A stretch of 64,000 bases of DNA from positions 62,001-126,000 of the forward strand of contig NZ_FYAS01000014.1 of the NCBI RefSeq assembly GCF_900185715.1, read 5' to 3'. Within the stretch, counting starts at the first letter, position 1, and each line of letters starts with the position of its first letter. Under the pieces are notes generated by a model. That model ran no database searches and was not told the DNA's origin. It saw only the letters and a list, made by a program, of their open reading frames with translations. A program made the position numbers and the translations under genes. This document shows, in pieces, positions 1-7,013 of the stretch. This stretch comes from Allobosea sp. CS1GBMeth4. Its GTDB lineage: Bacteria > Pseudomonadota > Alphaproteobacteria > Rhizobiales > Beijerinckiaceae.

Positions 1-609
1 GGGCCGGTGATCTTCACCGACGCCGCCGACGCGACCTCCTCGGGCGCGTCCGGCGACAGCAATGCGATCCTCGCCGGGCTGCGCCGGGCCGGTTACGGCA
101 AGCGCGTGCTGGCCCAGATCGTCGATGCGCCGGCCGCGGCGGCGGCGCATGCGGCCGGCGTCGGCGCGACCCTCTCGCTGACGCTCGGCGGCTCGATCGA
201 TCCCGCCCGCTTCCCGCCGATGCCGGTGCGCGCGACGGTCAGGCTGCTCTCGGACGGAGAGGCCTCTCTGGAGACGATGAAGGCGCCGCTCCGCGCCGGG
301 CCGACCGCGGTGCTGACTTACGACAACGTCACCATCGTGGTGATGAGCCGCTCGGTCAGCCTGTTCGACCGGGCGATGTACTACGCCAACGGGCTCGATC
401 CGGAGGATTTCGACCTGATCGTCGTGAAGTCCCCGCACACCGAGTTCCACATGTACGACCAGTGGTGCGCCCGCAACTTCAACGTCGACGCGCCCGGAGC
501 GACCTCGGCGAACCTGAAGAGCCTCGGACACCGCATCTGCGCCCGCCCCGTCTATCCGCTCGACGAGACCGTCGCCTTCGCGCCGCGCGCGTCGATCTAC
601 GAACTGTGA
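1..609 (+). CDS. M81 family metallopeptidase (MlrC-like), C-terminal part
   Basis: This is the 3' end of a gene that starts before the window; frame 1 is open from base 1 to the TGA at 607-609, giving 202 residues. The visible part matches the C-terminal domain of MlrC/M81 proteins, first known from microcystin degradation: an Asp-rich stretch DAADATSSGASGDSNAIL resembling the family's metal-site region, followed by a small beta-rich domain. M81 proteins are zinc-dependent amidohydrolases, and most environmental members have unknown substrates. The stop is 11 bp before the enolase-superfamily gene, so the two are probably co-transcribed. The N-terminal catalytic domain lies outside the window, so activity cannot be judged. 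Confidence 0.75.
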   Translation, partial: GPVIFTDAADATSSGASGDSNAILAGLRRAGYGKRVLAQIVDAPAAAAAHAAGVGATLSLTLGGSIDPARFPPMPVRATVRLLSDGEASLETMKAPLRAGPTAVLTYDNVTIVVMSRSVSLFDRAMYYANGLDPEDFDLIVVKSPHTEFHMYDQWCARNFNVDAPGATSANLKSLGHRICARPVYPLDETVAFAPRASIYEL

Positions 610-620
610 GGACAAAGCCC

Positions 621-1799
621 GTGCCGAGGATCGAGGCCGTCGACTTCTTCTATCTCGCCATGCCCGTCGTCACCGAGGAGGCGGATGGCAGCCAGGACGC
701 GCTGCTGGTGCGGGTCGCCGCCGGCGGCCTCGTCGGCTGGGGCGAATGCGAGGCGGCGCCGCTGCCCTCGATCGCCGCCTTCATCTGCCCGATGTCGCAC
801 GGCGTCTGCCGGCCCGTCGCCGATTCCGTGCTCGGCCAGACGTTGGATGGTCCGGAGGACATCGCCCGCATCGCGGCGGCGGTGGCCTACAACTCGATGG
901 ACCTGCTGCAGGCGCCGCATACCTTCTCCGGCGTCGAGATGGCCCTGTGGGACATTCTCGGCAAATTGCGCTCCGAGCCGGTCTGGCGCCTGCTCGGCTA
1001 TCGCCGGAGCCATGCCAAGACGCCCTACGCCTCCGTGCTGTTCGGCGACACGCCGCAGGAGACGCTGGAACGCGCCCGCGATGCCCGGCAGCGCAATTTC
1101 CGCGCCGCCAAATTCGGCTGGGGCCCGATCGGCCGCGGCAGCGTCGAGGCCGATGCCGAGCATTTCGTCGCGGCGCGCGAAGGGCTGGGGCCGGACGGCA
1201 TCCTGCTGGTCGATACCGGCCAGATCTTCATCGAGGATGTCGAGCGCGCCGCCGCGCGGCTGCCGGCGATGGAGAAGGCCAATGTCCGCTGGTTCGAGGA
1301 GCCCTTCCACGCCAGCGCCCTCGAAGCCTATGGCGCGCTCGCCCGGCGCAGCGCCACGGTGCGCCTCGCCGGCGGCGAGGGCGCCCACAACGAATCGATG
1401 GCGCGGCACCTGATCGACTATGGCGGCATCGGCTATGTCCAGATCGATTGCGGCCGGATCGGTGGCATCGGCCCGTCGAAGGCGGTGGCGGATTATGCGG
1501 TGGCGAAGGGCGTGACCTTCGTCAACCACACCTTCACCTCGCATCTTGCCCTGTCGGCGTCGCTGCAGCCCTATGCCGGCCTCGCCGATCACGAGATCTG
1601 CGAATACCCGGCGATGCCCAAGCCGCTGGCGACGGCGATCGCGGCCAACCAGCTGGCGCGCGACGCGCACGGGCAGGTCGCGGCCCCGGACGCGCCCGGG
1701 CTCGGCATCGCGGTCGCGACGGAAGCCCTGCGCGACTATCTTCAGGAGGTCGAGATCTCCGTCCGGGGCAAGCGGCTCTACAGCACGCCCCGGCTCTGA
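621..1799 (+). CDS. mandelate racemase/muconate lactonizing enzyme family protein
   Basis: A 392-residue member of the enolase superfamily: N-terminal capping domain, then a TIM barrel from about residue 130. Visible catalytic or metal-binding candidates are Lys164 in RAAKFGWG, Asp198 in LLVDTGQ, Glu226 in WFEEPF, Glu253 in GGEGAH, Asp276 in QIDCGRIGG and His303 in VNHTFTSH. The family uses Mg2+ to stabilise an enolate in sugar-acid dehydration, racemisation or cycloisomerisation. The GTG at 621 was chosen because GAGGA lies 8 bases upstream and just after the previous stop; a GTG at 606 is possible. The substrate cannot be told from sequence; a sugar acid is a reasonable guess. Confidence 0.8.
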   Translation: MPRIEAVDFFYLAMPVVTEEADGSQDALLVRVAAGGLVGWGECEAAPLPSIAAFICPMSHGVCRPVADSVLGQTLDGPEDIARIAAAVAYNSMDLLQAPHTFSGVEMALWDILGKLRSEPVWRLLGYRRSHAKTPYASVLFGDTPQETLERARDARQRNFRAAKFGWGPIGRGSVEADAEHFVAAREGLGPDGILLVDTGQIFIEDVERAAARLPAMEKANVRWFEEPFHASALEAYGALARRSATVRLAGGEGAHNESMARHLIDYGGIGYVQIDCGRIGGIGPSKAVADYAVAKGVTFVNHTFTSHLALSASLQPYAGLADHEICEYPAMPKPLATAIAANQLARDAHGQVAAPDAPGLGIAVATEALRDYLQEVEISVRGKRLYSTPRL

Positions 1800-1871
1800 G
1801 CGGGCCGCCGGAACGCAGCCCGACATCTCAGTCCCGGGAGAGCTGACCAGCCTGATCGGAGGAGACCACTT

Positions 1872-1892
1872 CCCGACAGCGAAAATGTCGGG
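1872..1892 (-). terminator. possible hairpin after tRNA-Met
   Basis: A 7-bp stem (CCCGACA/TGTCGGG) with a 7-nt loop lies 9 bases past the 3' end of the tRNA gene in the direction of its transcription. There is no T-run after it, so intrinsic termination is uncertain; it could act in 3' processing. The sequence also resembles the dispersed GGAGACC-type repeat seen elsewhere in the window. Confidence 0.3.
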
Positions 1893-1900
1893 GGGTAGAG

Positions 1901-1977
1901 TGGTAGCGGGAGAGGGACTCGAACCCCCGACACGCGGATTATGATTCCGCTGCTCTAACCAGCTGAGCTACCCCGCC
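1901..1977 (-). tRNA. tRNA-Met (CAU)
   Basis: The minus strand folds into a 77-nt cloverleaf: 5' GGCGGGG acceptor strand, D arm with AGCTCAGCTGGTTAGAGC, anticodon stem GCGGA/TCCGC around the loop ATCATAA (anticodon CAU), T arm GGGGGTTCGAGTCCC, and an encoded CCA end. The 1-72 position can pair (G-U), so it is an elongator rather than an initiator. A CAU anticodon could also be the lysidine-modified tRNA-Ile, but the body resembles elongator tRNA-Met. Confidence 0.92.
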
Positions 1978-2068
1978 CCGATGGCGACGCGCCTGAAGGA
2001 GGCGGTCAATCGCGACGGCGCGGATATAGGGGGCGGCGGGTGTCGGCGTCAAGCCTCGATGGCGCGGT

Positions 2069-2698
2069 TCAGCGCAGCTTCCTCAGCCTGACCACCTTGA
2101 AATAGCCCTGGCCGACATGGACGGTCTCGTAGCGGCCGGTGGCGGCGGCCCAGCCGGTCAGGCGCGAGACCTTGAAGTCGCTGCTCCAGCCGATCGCCCG
2201 CGCCAGCGGCGCGACCAGCTTCCAGAACGGCGCGGCGAGGCCGCCATCGCCGACGAGGCGGCTGGAGATGACGATCTCGCCGCCCGGGCGCAGCACCCGG
2301 TCCATCTCGGCGAGCGCCTGCTCGGGATCGGGGACGAGCGTGATCACGAACTGGGCCGTCACCGCGTCGAAGGCGTTGTCGGCGAAGCCGAGCCGGCAGG
2401 CGTCCATCACCATCAGCCCGCGGACATGGGCGAGGCCCTGGCTCTCGACCTTGGCTTTCGCGACGCGCAGCATGTCGAGCGAGAGGTCGGCGCCGACGAC
2501 CTGCCGGTCGCGCTCGAAATAGGGCAGGGTCAGCCCGGTGCCGACGCCGATCTCGAGGATGTCGCGGCCGCTGGCGCAGGCCGCCGCCACCGCCTCGCGC
2601 TGGGCGCGGGCGAGCAGGCCCTGATAGATCCGGTCGTAGAATTTCGCCCAGACCGCGTAGACGCGCTTCTGCGCGTCGAGACCATTCGTCGTCGTCAT
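2069..2698 (-). CDS. class I SAM-dependent methyltransferase, PmtA-like
   Basis: A 209-residue Rossmann-fold methyltransferase. SAM motif I is [15 protein letters not shown] (about residues 47-61); the acidic end of strand 2 is [11 protein letters not shown], and the later motifs are [17 protein letters not shown] and [13 protein letters not shown]. This series matches the rhizobial PmtA phosphatidylethanolamine N-methyltransferases (VMDA, QYVIT.VPDPE, RVLKPGGEI), which make phosphatidylcholine at the inner membrane. The start codon overlaps the mnmA stop by 4 bases, so translation is probably coupled. The class and SAM site are clear from sequence; PE as the substrate is inferred, and another lipid or quinone substrate is possible. 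Confidence 0.72.
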   Translation of the reverse strand: MTTTNGLDAQKRVYAVWAKFYDRIYQGLLARAQREAVAAACASGRDILEIGVGTGLTLPYFERDRQVVGADLSLDMLRVAKAKVESQGLAHVRGLMVMDACRLGFADNAFDAVTAQFVITLVPDPEQALAEMDRVLRPGGEIVISSRLVGDGGLAAPFWKLVAPLARAIGWSSDFKVSRLTGWAAATGRYETVHVGQGYFKVVRLRKLR

Positions 2699-3879
2699 GA
2701 GGTGGCGTAGGCAGGCTCGGGCTTCGGCGCCGGCCGCGAGGCCTGGTTCGCCATGATGACGCCGCCGCCGAGCACGCGCGCGTCGGCGCCGGCATGGTCG
2801 TAGATCACGCAGGCCTGGCCCGGCGAGACGCCTTCCTCGCCCTGCGCCAGCAGGACATGGACGCCTGTCGCGTCGGCGAGGAGCCGCGCCTCGCGCGGGG
2901 CGCGGGTCGAGCGGACGCGGACCGCGACCTCGATCCCCTCCGGCGGCAGGTCCGCGAGGGCGACGTCGCCGATCCAGTTGAGGTCGCGCAGGTCGACGCG
3001 GCCGACGCTCAGCGCCTCGCGCGGGCCGACCAGCACGCGGGCGTTCTCGGCGTCGAGCGCGACGACGTAGAGCGGCTCCGCGGCGCTGATGCCGAGACCC
3101 TTGCGCTGGCCGACGGTGTAGCGCAGCACGCCCTCGTGCCGGCCGAGCACGCGGCCGTCGAGATGGACGATGGCGCCGGGCCGGGCGGCGCCGGGCTTCA
3201 GCCGCTCGATCATCTCGGCATAGCGGCCGTTCGGCACGAAGCAGATGTCCTGGCTGTCGGGCTTGTCGGCGATGGCGAGGCCGAACTCGGCGGCGAGGGC
3301 GCGGGTCTGCGCCTTGTCGAGGCCGCCGAGCGGGAAGCGCAGCAGGTCGAGCTGCTCCTGGGTGGTGGCGTAGAGGAAATAACTCTGGTCGCGGCTGGCG
3401 TCGGCGGCGCGGAACAGGCCGCGATGGCCGTTGCCGAGCTCGCGGCTCACGACATAGTGGCCGGTGGCGAGCGCGTCGGCCCCGAGCTCGCGGGCGAGGC
3501 CGAGCAGGTCGCGGAACTTCACCGTGCGATTGCATTCGACGCAGGGGATCGGCGTCTCGCCGGCGAGGTAGCTCTGCGCGAAGCGCTCGATCACGGCGTC
3601 GCGGAAGCGGCTCTCATAGTCCAGCACGTAATGCGGGATGCCGATCGCCTCGGCGACGCGGCGGGCGTCGTGGATGTCCTGGCCGGCACAGCAGGCGCCG
3701 GCGCGATGCACCGCCGCGCCATGGTCGTAGAGCTGCAGGGTGACGCCGACGACATCGTAGCCCTGGCGCTTTAGCAGGGCGGCGACCACCGAGGAGTCGA
3801 CACCGCCCGACATGGCCGCGACGACGCGCGTCGCCGCGGGCGGCTTGGCGATGTCGAGCGAGTTGAGCGAGGTGGTCAT
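2695..3879 (-). CDS. mnmA: tRNA-specific 2-thiouridylase MnmA
   Basis: A 394-residue ATP pyrophosphatase-type enzyme that thiolates U34 of tRNAs for Lys, Glu and Gln. The PP-loop SGGVDSS is at about residues 24-30. The two catalytic cysteines are visible: one in [14 protein letters not shown] near residue 117, the other in [13 protein letters not shown] near residue 213, followed by the GQRKGLGI segment and the C-terminal beta-barrel. Length and motif order are those of typical alphaproteobacterial MnmA. It is the first gene of a two-gene minus-strand operon with the PmtA-like methyltransferase, and is divergent from the fliK promoter. Confidence 0.96.
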   Translation of the reverse strand: MTTSLNSLDIAKPPAATRVVAAMSGGVDSSVVAALLKRQGYDVVGVTLQLYDHGAAVHRAGACCAGQDIHDARRVAEAIGIPHYVLDYESRFRDAVIERFAQSYLAGETPIPCVECNRTVKFRDLLGLARELGADALATGHYVVSRELGNGHRGLFRAADASRDQSYFLYATTQEQLDLLRFPLGGLDKAQTRALAAEFGLAIADKPDSQDICFVPNGRYAEMIERLKPGAARPGAIVHLDGRVLGRHEGVLRYTVGQRKGLGISAAEPLYVVALDAENARVLVGPREALSVGRVDLRDLNWIGDVALADLPPEGIEVAVRVRSTRAPREARLLADATGVHVLLAQGEEGVSPGQACVIYDHAGADARVLGGGVIMANQASRPAPKPEPAYATS

Positions 3880-4068
3880 CGGGGTTCCGGGACAAAGGGT
3901 CGGGGGCGGGGCACCCGAGATTTGGGCGCTCTATAGCGGTTTTGACAGGTGCGGGCCAGCATCCGGCCGGCAATTCCTGCCGGGTCGGCCGGCGGGAGCG
4001 CGCGCTTCCTGCCGGGTGGGTTCCAGGGCGATCCGTTATAACCCTTTGATATTGAAGATATCTGCCGT

Positions 4069-4084
4069 TGGCTCGGCTCTTGCT
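4069..4084 (+). promoter_or_regulatory. sigma-54 (RpoN) -24/-12 promoter of fliK-flgD
   Basis: The 16 bases read TGGCTCG-GCTC-TTGCT. They match the RpoN consensus TGGCACG-N4-TTGCW at every defined position except A5, with the essential GG and GC at the correct 10-bp separation. The site is 46 bp upstream of the fliK ATG. In Caulobacter the late flagellar genes, including the hook-length gene, use sigma-54 with FlbD as activator, and an flbD gene is present at 10791. Confidence 0.8.
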
Positions 4085-4129
4085 GGTTCGGGGCGTCGCA
4101 TCGTCACGGTTCTGTTCCGGAGAGTATCC

Positions 4130-5737
4130 ATGTCCGCCGCGCCGGTCTCGCGTTCGTCCGCGTTGCCCGAGGTCAGCTTCCCCAGCCGCCGCGCTTCCGA
4201 GGCGGGCCGGTCGGAGCCGGCGTTCAGCTTGCCGCCGGAGCCCTCCGAGCGGCCGCGCCCGCGGCTCGACGAGGAGCGGAGCGGGCAGGAGCGGACACGG
4301 CCCGACGACGCCCCCCGTACCGGCGCCGCGGCCGAGACCAGGCCGCCATCGCGAGCCGAGGATGCCGGCAAGGATGCGAAGCCGGCGGAAGCCGCAGGAC
4401 GATCCGGCACGGCGAAGGTCAGCCCCGAAGCAGAGCCGGCCACGGCCGGGGAAGCCGCCACGGCCGATGGCGGCAAGAGCGCGGCTGCGGCCGGCGCAGG
4501 CTCGGTCCAGGGCAAGAGGGTCGAGGAACGCAAGGCGGTTCTGGCCACCGCCCTCGACGGGGCGCCGGTGATCGGCAAGGAGATGCCGGAGGAGCAGGCC
4601 GCCGCAGGGGCGGCGATGCAACCCCCGGCGGTGCCGCCCGTCAGCGCCGAATTTCTCGCACTCGCGGCTGCCATGGCCCAGGCAGGCGAGCCGCCGAAGC
4701 CGGAGGGCGTGGCCGCTGCACCGGACAAGGGCGCCGAGGCGGCCGGCGAGACGGGCGCCACGACGCAATCCACGGGCAGCGCGGTCGCGGTGCCGGTTCC
4801 GCCCGGTCTGCCGGCCAGGGCCGACGGCCAGGCAAGCGCGGGCGGCGAGGCGGCGGCGGCCGACATCAAGGCCGGGCTGGCGCCGCAGCTGCCGGCGGCC
4901 GGGGCCGATGGCAAATCGGGCGATGCCAAATCCGGCGACGCTCCGCAGGGCGACACGAAGACGGTGGAAGCGACGCCGGGCGACGCGCCAGCCGCCGGCC
5001 AGGCCGACGGCGAGGCGGGCAAGGCCCTGCCGACGGCGCAGAGCGGCGATGCGAAGGCGGCGGGCGAGGTCAAGCCCGCCGACTCCGCCGCCGCCGTCGC
5101 CCAGACCACGCAGGCAGCACCGGCCGAAACCGCCGGCGGGCAACAGGGCGCCGCGCCGCTGAGCCCGCAGGCCATTCTCGCCGCCGGGCCGCAGAGCCTG
5201 ACCAAGCCGCAGCCGCCGCTGACCGAGCTCGACGCCGCCGCTCAGGCGACGGCGCATGCGCAGGCGGAAGCCGCCGCCAGGACGGCCTCGGCCGAGGCAG
5301 GCCGGCCGACGCCGCTGCATGTCGTCCCGGTCGAGATCGGCGCGCGCGCTCTGGCCGGCAACAAGCGCTTCGACATCAGGCTCGATCCGGCCGAGCTCGG
5401 GCGGATCGACGTCAGATTGGAGATTTCCGACAAGGGCGACGTCAGCGCCAAGCTGACGGTCGACCGGGTCGAGACGCTGCAGATGCTGCAGCGCGACGCC
5501 CGTACGCTCGAGCGCGCCTTCGAGCAGGCCGGCCTGAAGCCGAGCGAGGGCGGCATCGACATGAGCCTGCGCGATTCCGCCGACCAGTCGGGCTCGCGCC
5601 AGCAGCAGCGCCAGGACGACGAGACGCCGCGCGGCCGCCGCGCCTGGGTCCAGACCTCCGAGGACAGCGCGCTCGTCGGCGAGGTCGCGTCGCGGCCACG
5701 CGGCAGCCGCCTCGGCGGCGTCGATCTCAGCATCTGA
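4130..5737 (+). CDS. fliK: flagellar hook-length control protein FliK
   Basis: A 535-residue protein with the two-part FliK architecture. About 400 residues are low-complexity and rich in Ala, Gly, Pro, Glu and Lys; this is the molecular-ruler region. A folded C-terminal Flg_hook domain follows, recognisable from DIRLDPAELGRIDVRLEIS and the long helix around ETLQMLQRDARTLERAFEQAGL. FliK is exported, measures the hook, and switches FlhB specificity from rod/hook to filament substrates. The ATG at 4130 lies 46 bp from the sigma-54 promoter; reading upstream would cross that promoter. flgD follows 12 bp later, forming a hook-assembly operon. N-terminal divergence makes alignment weak, but the C-terminus is diagnostic. 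Confidence 0.9.
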   Translation: MSAAPVSRSSALPEVSFPSRRASEAGRSEPAFSLPPEPSERPRPRLDEERSGQERTRPDDAPRTGAAAETRPPSRAEDAGKDAKPAEAAGRSGTAKVSPEAEPATAGEAATADGGKSAAAAGAGSVQGKRVEERKAVLATALDGAPVIGKEMPEEQAAAGAAMQPPAVPPVSAEFLALAAAMAQAGEPPKPEGVAAAPDKGAEAAGETGATTQSTGSAVAVPVPPGLPARADGQASAGGEAAAADIKAGLAPQLPAAGADGKSGDAKSGDAPQGDTKTVEATPGDAPAAGQADGEAGKALPTAQSGDAKAAGEVKPADSAAAVAQTTQAAPAETAGGQQGAAPLSPQAILAAGPQSLTKPQPPLTELDAAAQATAHAQAEAAARTASAEAGRPTPLHVVPVEIGARALAGNKRFDIRLDPAELGRIDVRLEISDKGDVSAKLTVDRVETLQMLQRDARTLERAFEQAGLKPSEGGIDMSLRDSADQSGSRQQQRQDDETPRGRRAWVQTSEDSALVGEVASRPRGSRLGGVDLSI

Positions 5738-5749
5738 AGGAGGGACGCG

Positions 5750-6427
5750 ATGGCCGTCTCCAACACCAGCACCTGGAGCGCGTCGCAGATCGCTGCGGCG
5801 CAGAACAACACCGCGACCGGCAGCAACACGACGATCGCCAATAATTTCGACCAGTTCCTGACCCTGCTGACGACGCAGCTCAAGAACCAGAACCCGCTCG
5901 ATCCGCTCGACACCAACCAGTTCACCCAGCAGCTGGTGCAGTTCGCCGGCGTCGAGCAGCAGCTCAAGCAAAACGAGACGCTGACCGCGCTGCTCGGCGT
6001 CAGCAAGGCGACGACGGGCGCCAGCGCGATCGGCTTCGTCGGACAGACCGTCACAGCCGACGGGGCGGCCACCCAGCTCAAGGACGGCAAGGCGGAGTGG
6101 AAGCTCAACGCCTCCAAGGGCGGCACCGGCACGATCACCATCAAGGATGCGGGCGGCAAGGTCGTCTACACCGGCACCAAGACGCTCGTGGCCGGCGACC
6201 AGACCTATACCTGGGACGGCAAGACCTCGACCGGCTCGGTCGCATCCGAGGGCGAGTACACGATCACCGTCGACGGCACCGACGTTTCCGGGGCGGCGAT
6301 CACGGTCAAGACCGAGATCACCGGCAAGGTCGACGGCATCGACTTCTCGACCCAGGTCCCGACGCTTCTGATCGGGGCGATCAAGGTTTCGCTCGACAAG
6401 GTCAAATCAGTGAAGAGCACGTCCTGA
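5750..6427 (+). CDS. flgD: flagellar hook capping protein FlgD
   Basis: A 225-residue FlgD. The N-terminal signature NFDQFLTLLTTQLKNQNPLD followed by NQFTQQLVQFAGVEQQLKQN is the conserved export and scaffold region. The C-terminal half has the FlgD Ig-like and Tudor-like beta domain with GTITIKDAGGKVVYTG and YTWDGKTSTGS. FlgD caps the growing hook so that FlgE subunits can assemble. It has an AGGAGGG ribosome site 5-6 bases before the ATG and sits 12 bp behind fliK, so it is likely expressed from the same sigma-54 promoter. Confidence 0.93.
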   Translation: MAVSNTSTWSASQIAAAQNNTATGSNTTIANNFDQFLTLLTTQLKNQNPLDPLDTNQFTQQLVQFAGVEQQLKQNETLTALLGVSKATTGASAIGFVGQTVTADGAATQLKDGKAEWKLNASKGGTGTITIKDAGGKVVYTGTKTLVAGDQTYTWDGKTSTGSVASEGEYTITVDGTDVSGAAITVKTEITGKVDGIDFSTQVPTLLIGAIKVSLDKVKSVKSTS

Positions 6428-6468
6428 CGGTGGAGCCATGGACCATGCCGAAAGCCTGCGCGGTTGCT

Positions 6469-6484
6469 TTAGGCAAAATTTAAG
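6469..6484 (+). promoter_or_regulatory. weak CtrA-type box before sciP
   Basis: TTAG-N7-TTAAG lies 55 bp upstream of the sciP ATG and differs at two positions from the CtrA consensus TTAA-N7-TTAAC. In Caulobacter sciP is itself a CtrA target, so a site here would close a feedback loop. The match is weak and rests mainly on context. Confidence 0.35.
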
Positions 6485-6538
6485 TCCGTCGGGGCTAGGC
6501 TCCCGGGCAGTAGGTCTGTTGAGTTGTGTGAGAGTACC

Positions 6539-6814
6539 ATGACCGAGCCGCTGCGACCGCGCGTCAAATATGTGATCGGGCCCGATGGCAGCCCCCTGAC
6601 CATCGCCGACCTGCCGCCGATGAACACCCGCCGCTGGGTGATCCGGCGCAAGGCCGAAGTCGTCGCCGCGGTACGCGGTGGCCTGCTCAGCCTGGAGGAG
6701 GCCTGCCAGCGCTATACGCTGACCGTCGACGAGTTCCTCAGCTGGCAGTCCTCGATCGACCAGCACGGCCTCGCCGGCCTGCGCACCACCCGCATCCAGC
6801 ATTATCGCCAGTAA
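6539..6814 (+). CDS. sciP: CtrA inhibitor SciP (DUF1153 family)
   Basis: A 91-residue helix-turn-helix protein that is nearly collinear with Caulobacter SciP: VKYVIGPDGSPLTIADLPP, then NTRRWVIRRKAEVVAAVRGG, LLSLEEACQRYTLTVDEFLS and a basic tail. SciP is a small DNA-binding protein that binds CtrA-activated promoters and blocks CtrA-driven transcription late in the cell cycle, including at flagellar genes. Here it lies inside the flagellar cluster between flgD and fliF, with its own terminator. The ATG at 6539 was preferred over an upstream codon at 6524 because the conserved family N-terminus (MTEPLRP) begins there. Confidence 0.92.
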   Translation: MTEPLRPRVKYVIGPDGSPLTIADLPPMNTRRWVIRRKAEVVAAVRGGLLSLEEACQRYTLTVDEFLSWQSSIDQHGLAGLRTTRIQHYRQ

Positions 6815-6843
6815 GGCTTTCCGGGATCAGCGGAAAATTCAGG

Positions 6844-6879
6844 GGCGTCGGCCGAAGGGCCGGCGCCTTTCTGCTTTTT
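6844..6879 (+). terminator. rho-independent terminator after sciP
   Basis: A 10-bp GC-rich stem (GGCGTCGGCC/GGCCGGCGCC, one G-U pair) with a 4-nt loop is followed by TTTCTGCTTTTT. It begins 30 bp past the sciP stop and separates sciP from the fliF promoter region. Confidence 0.8.
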
Positions 6880-6922
6880 CCGGCGAGGCGTTCCATCCGA
6901 CTGTGCCGTTTCCGAACCGCCG

Positions 6923-6938
6923 TTAACCCGGTGCTAAC
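6923..6938 (+). promoter_or_regulatory. CtrA-type box of the fliF operon
   Basis: TTAA-N7-CTAAC differs from the CtrA consensus TTAA-N7-TTAAC at one position and ends 75 bp before the fliF GTG. It is followed by CCATGC and, 33 bp from its first base, by TTGCC. The same order and spacing occur before flhA (14732). In Caulobacter, fliF is a class II gene directly activated by CtrA through such a site. Confidence 0.72.
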
Positions 6939-7013
6939 CATGCACCGGGAAAAACTTGCCTAGTGGTGCGTCTGCGCGTTGGTCTCGCAGGCACCGGGGG
7001 ACGGAAGAACGGC

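Noticed and set aside
1901..1977. tRNA-Met as an integration site of a genomic island
   Set aside because: No integrase, no repeated tRNA 3' fragment in the window, and base composition is the same on both sides.
3614..5971. A 785-codon minus-strand open frame opposite mnmA and fliK
   Set aside because: It is an antisense shadow in GC-rich DNA: Arg/Gly/Ala/Leu-rich with no recognisable domain, and it overlaps two well-supported genes and the RpoN promoter.
6941..6960. A possible sigma-54 promoter directly before fliF (TTGCC preceded by GGG)
   Set aside because: The GG-to-GC spacing is 9 bp and not 10, and TGGC is absent; the CtrA-type architecture shared with flhA explains the conserved bases better.
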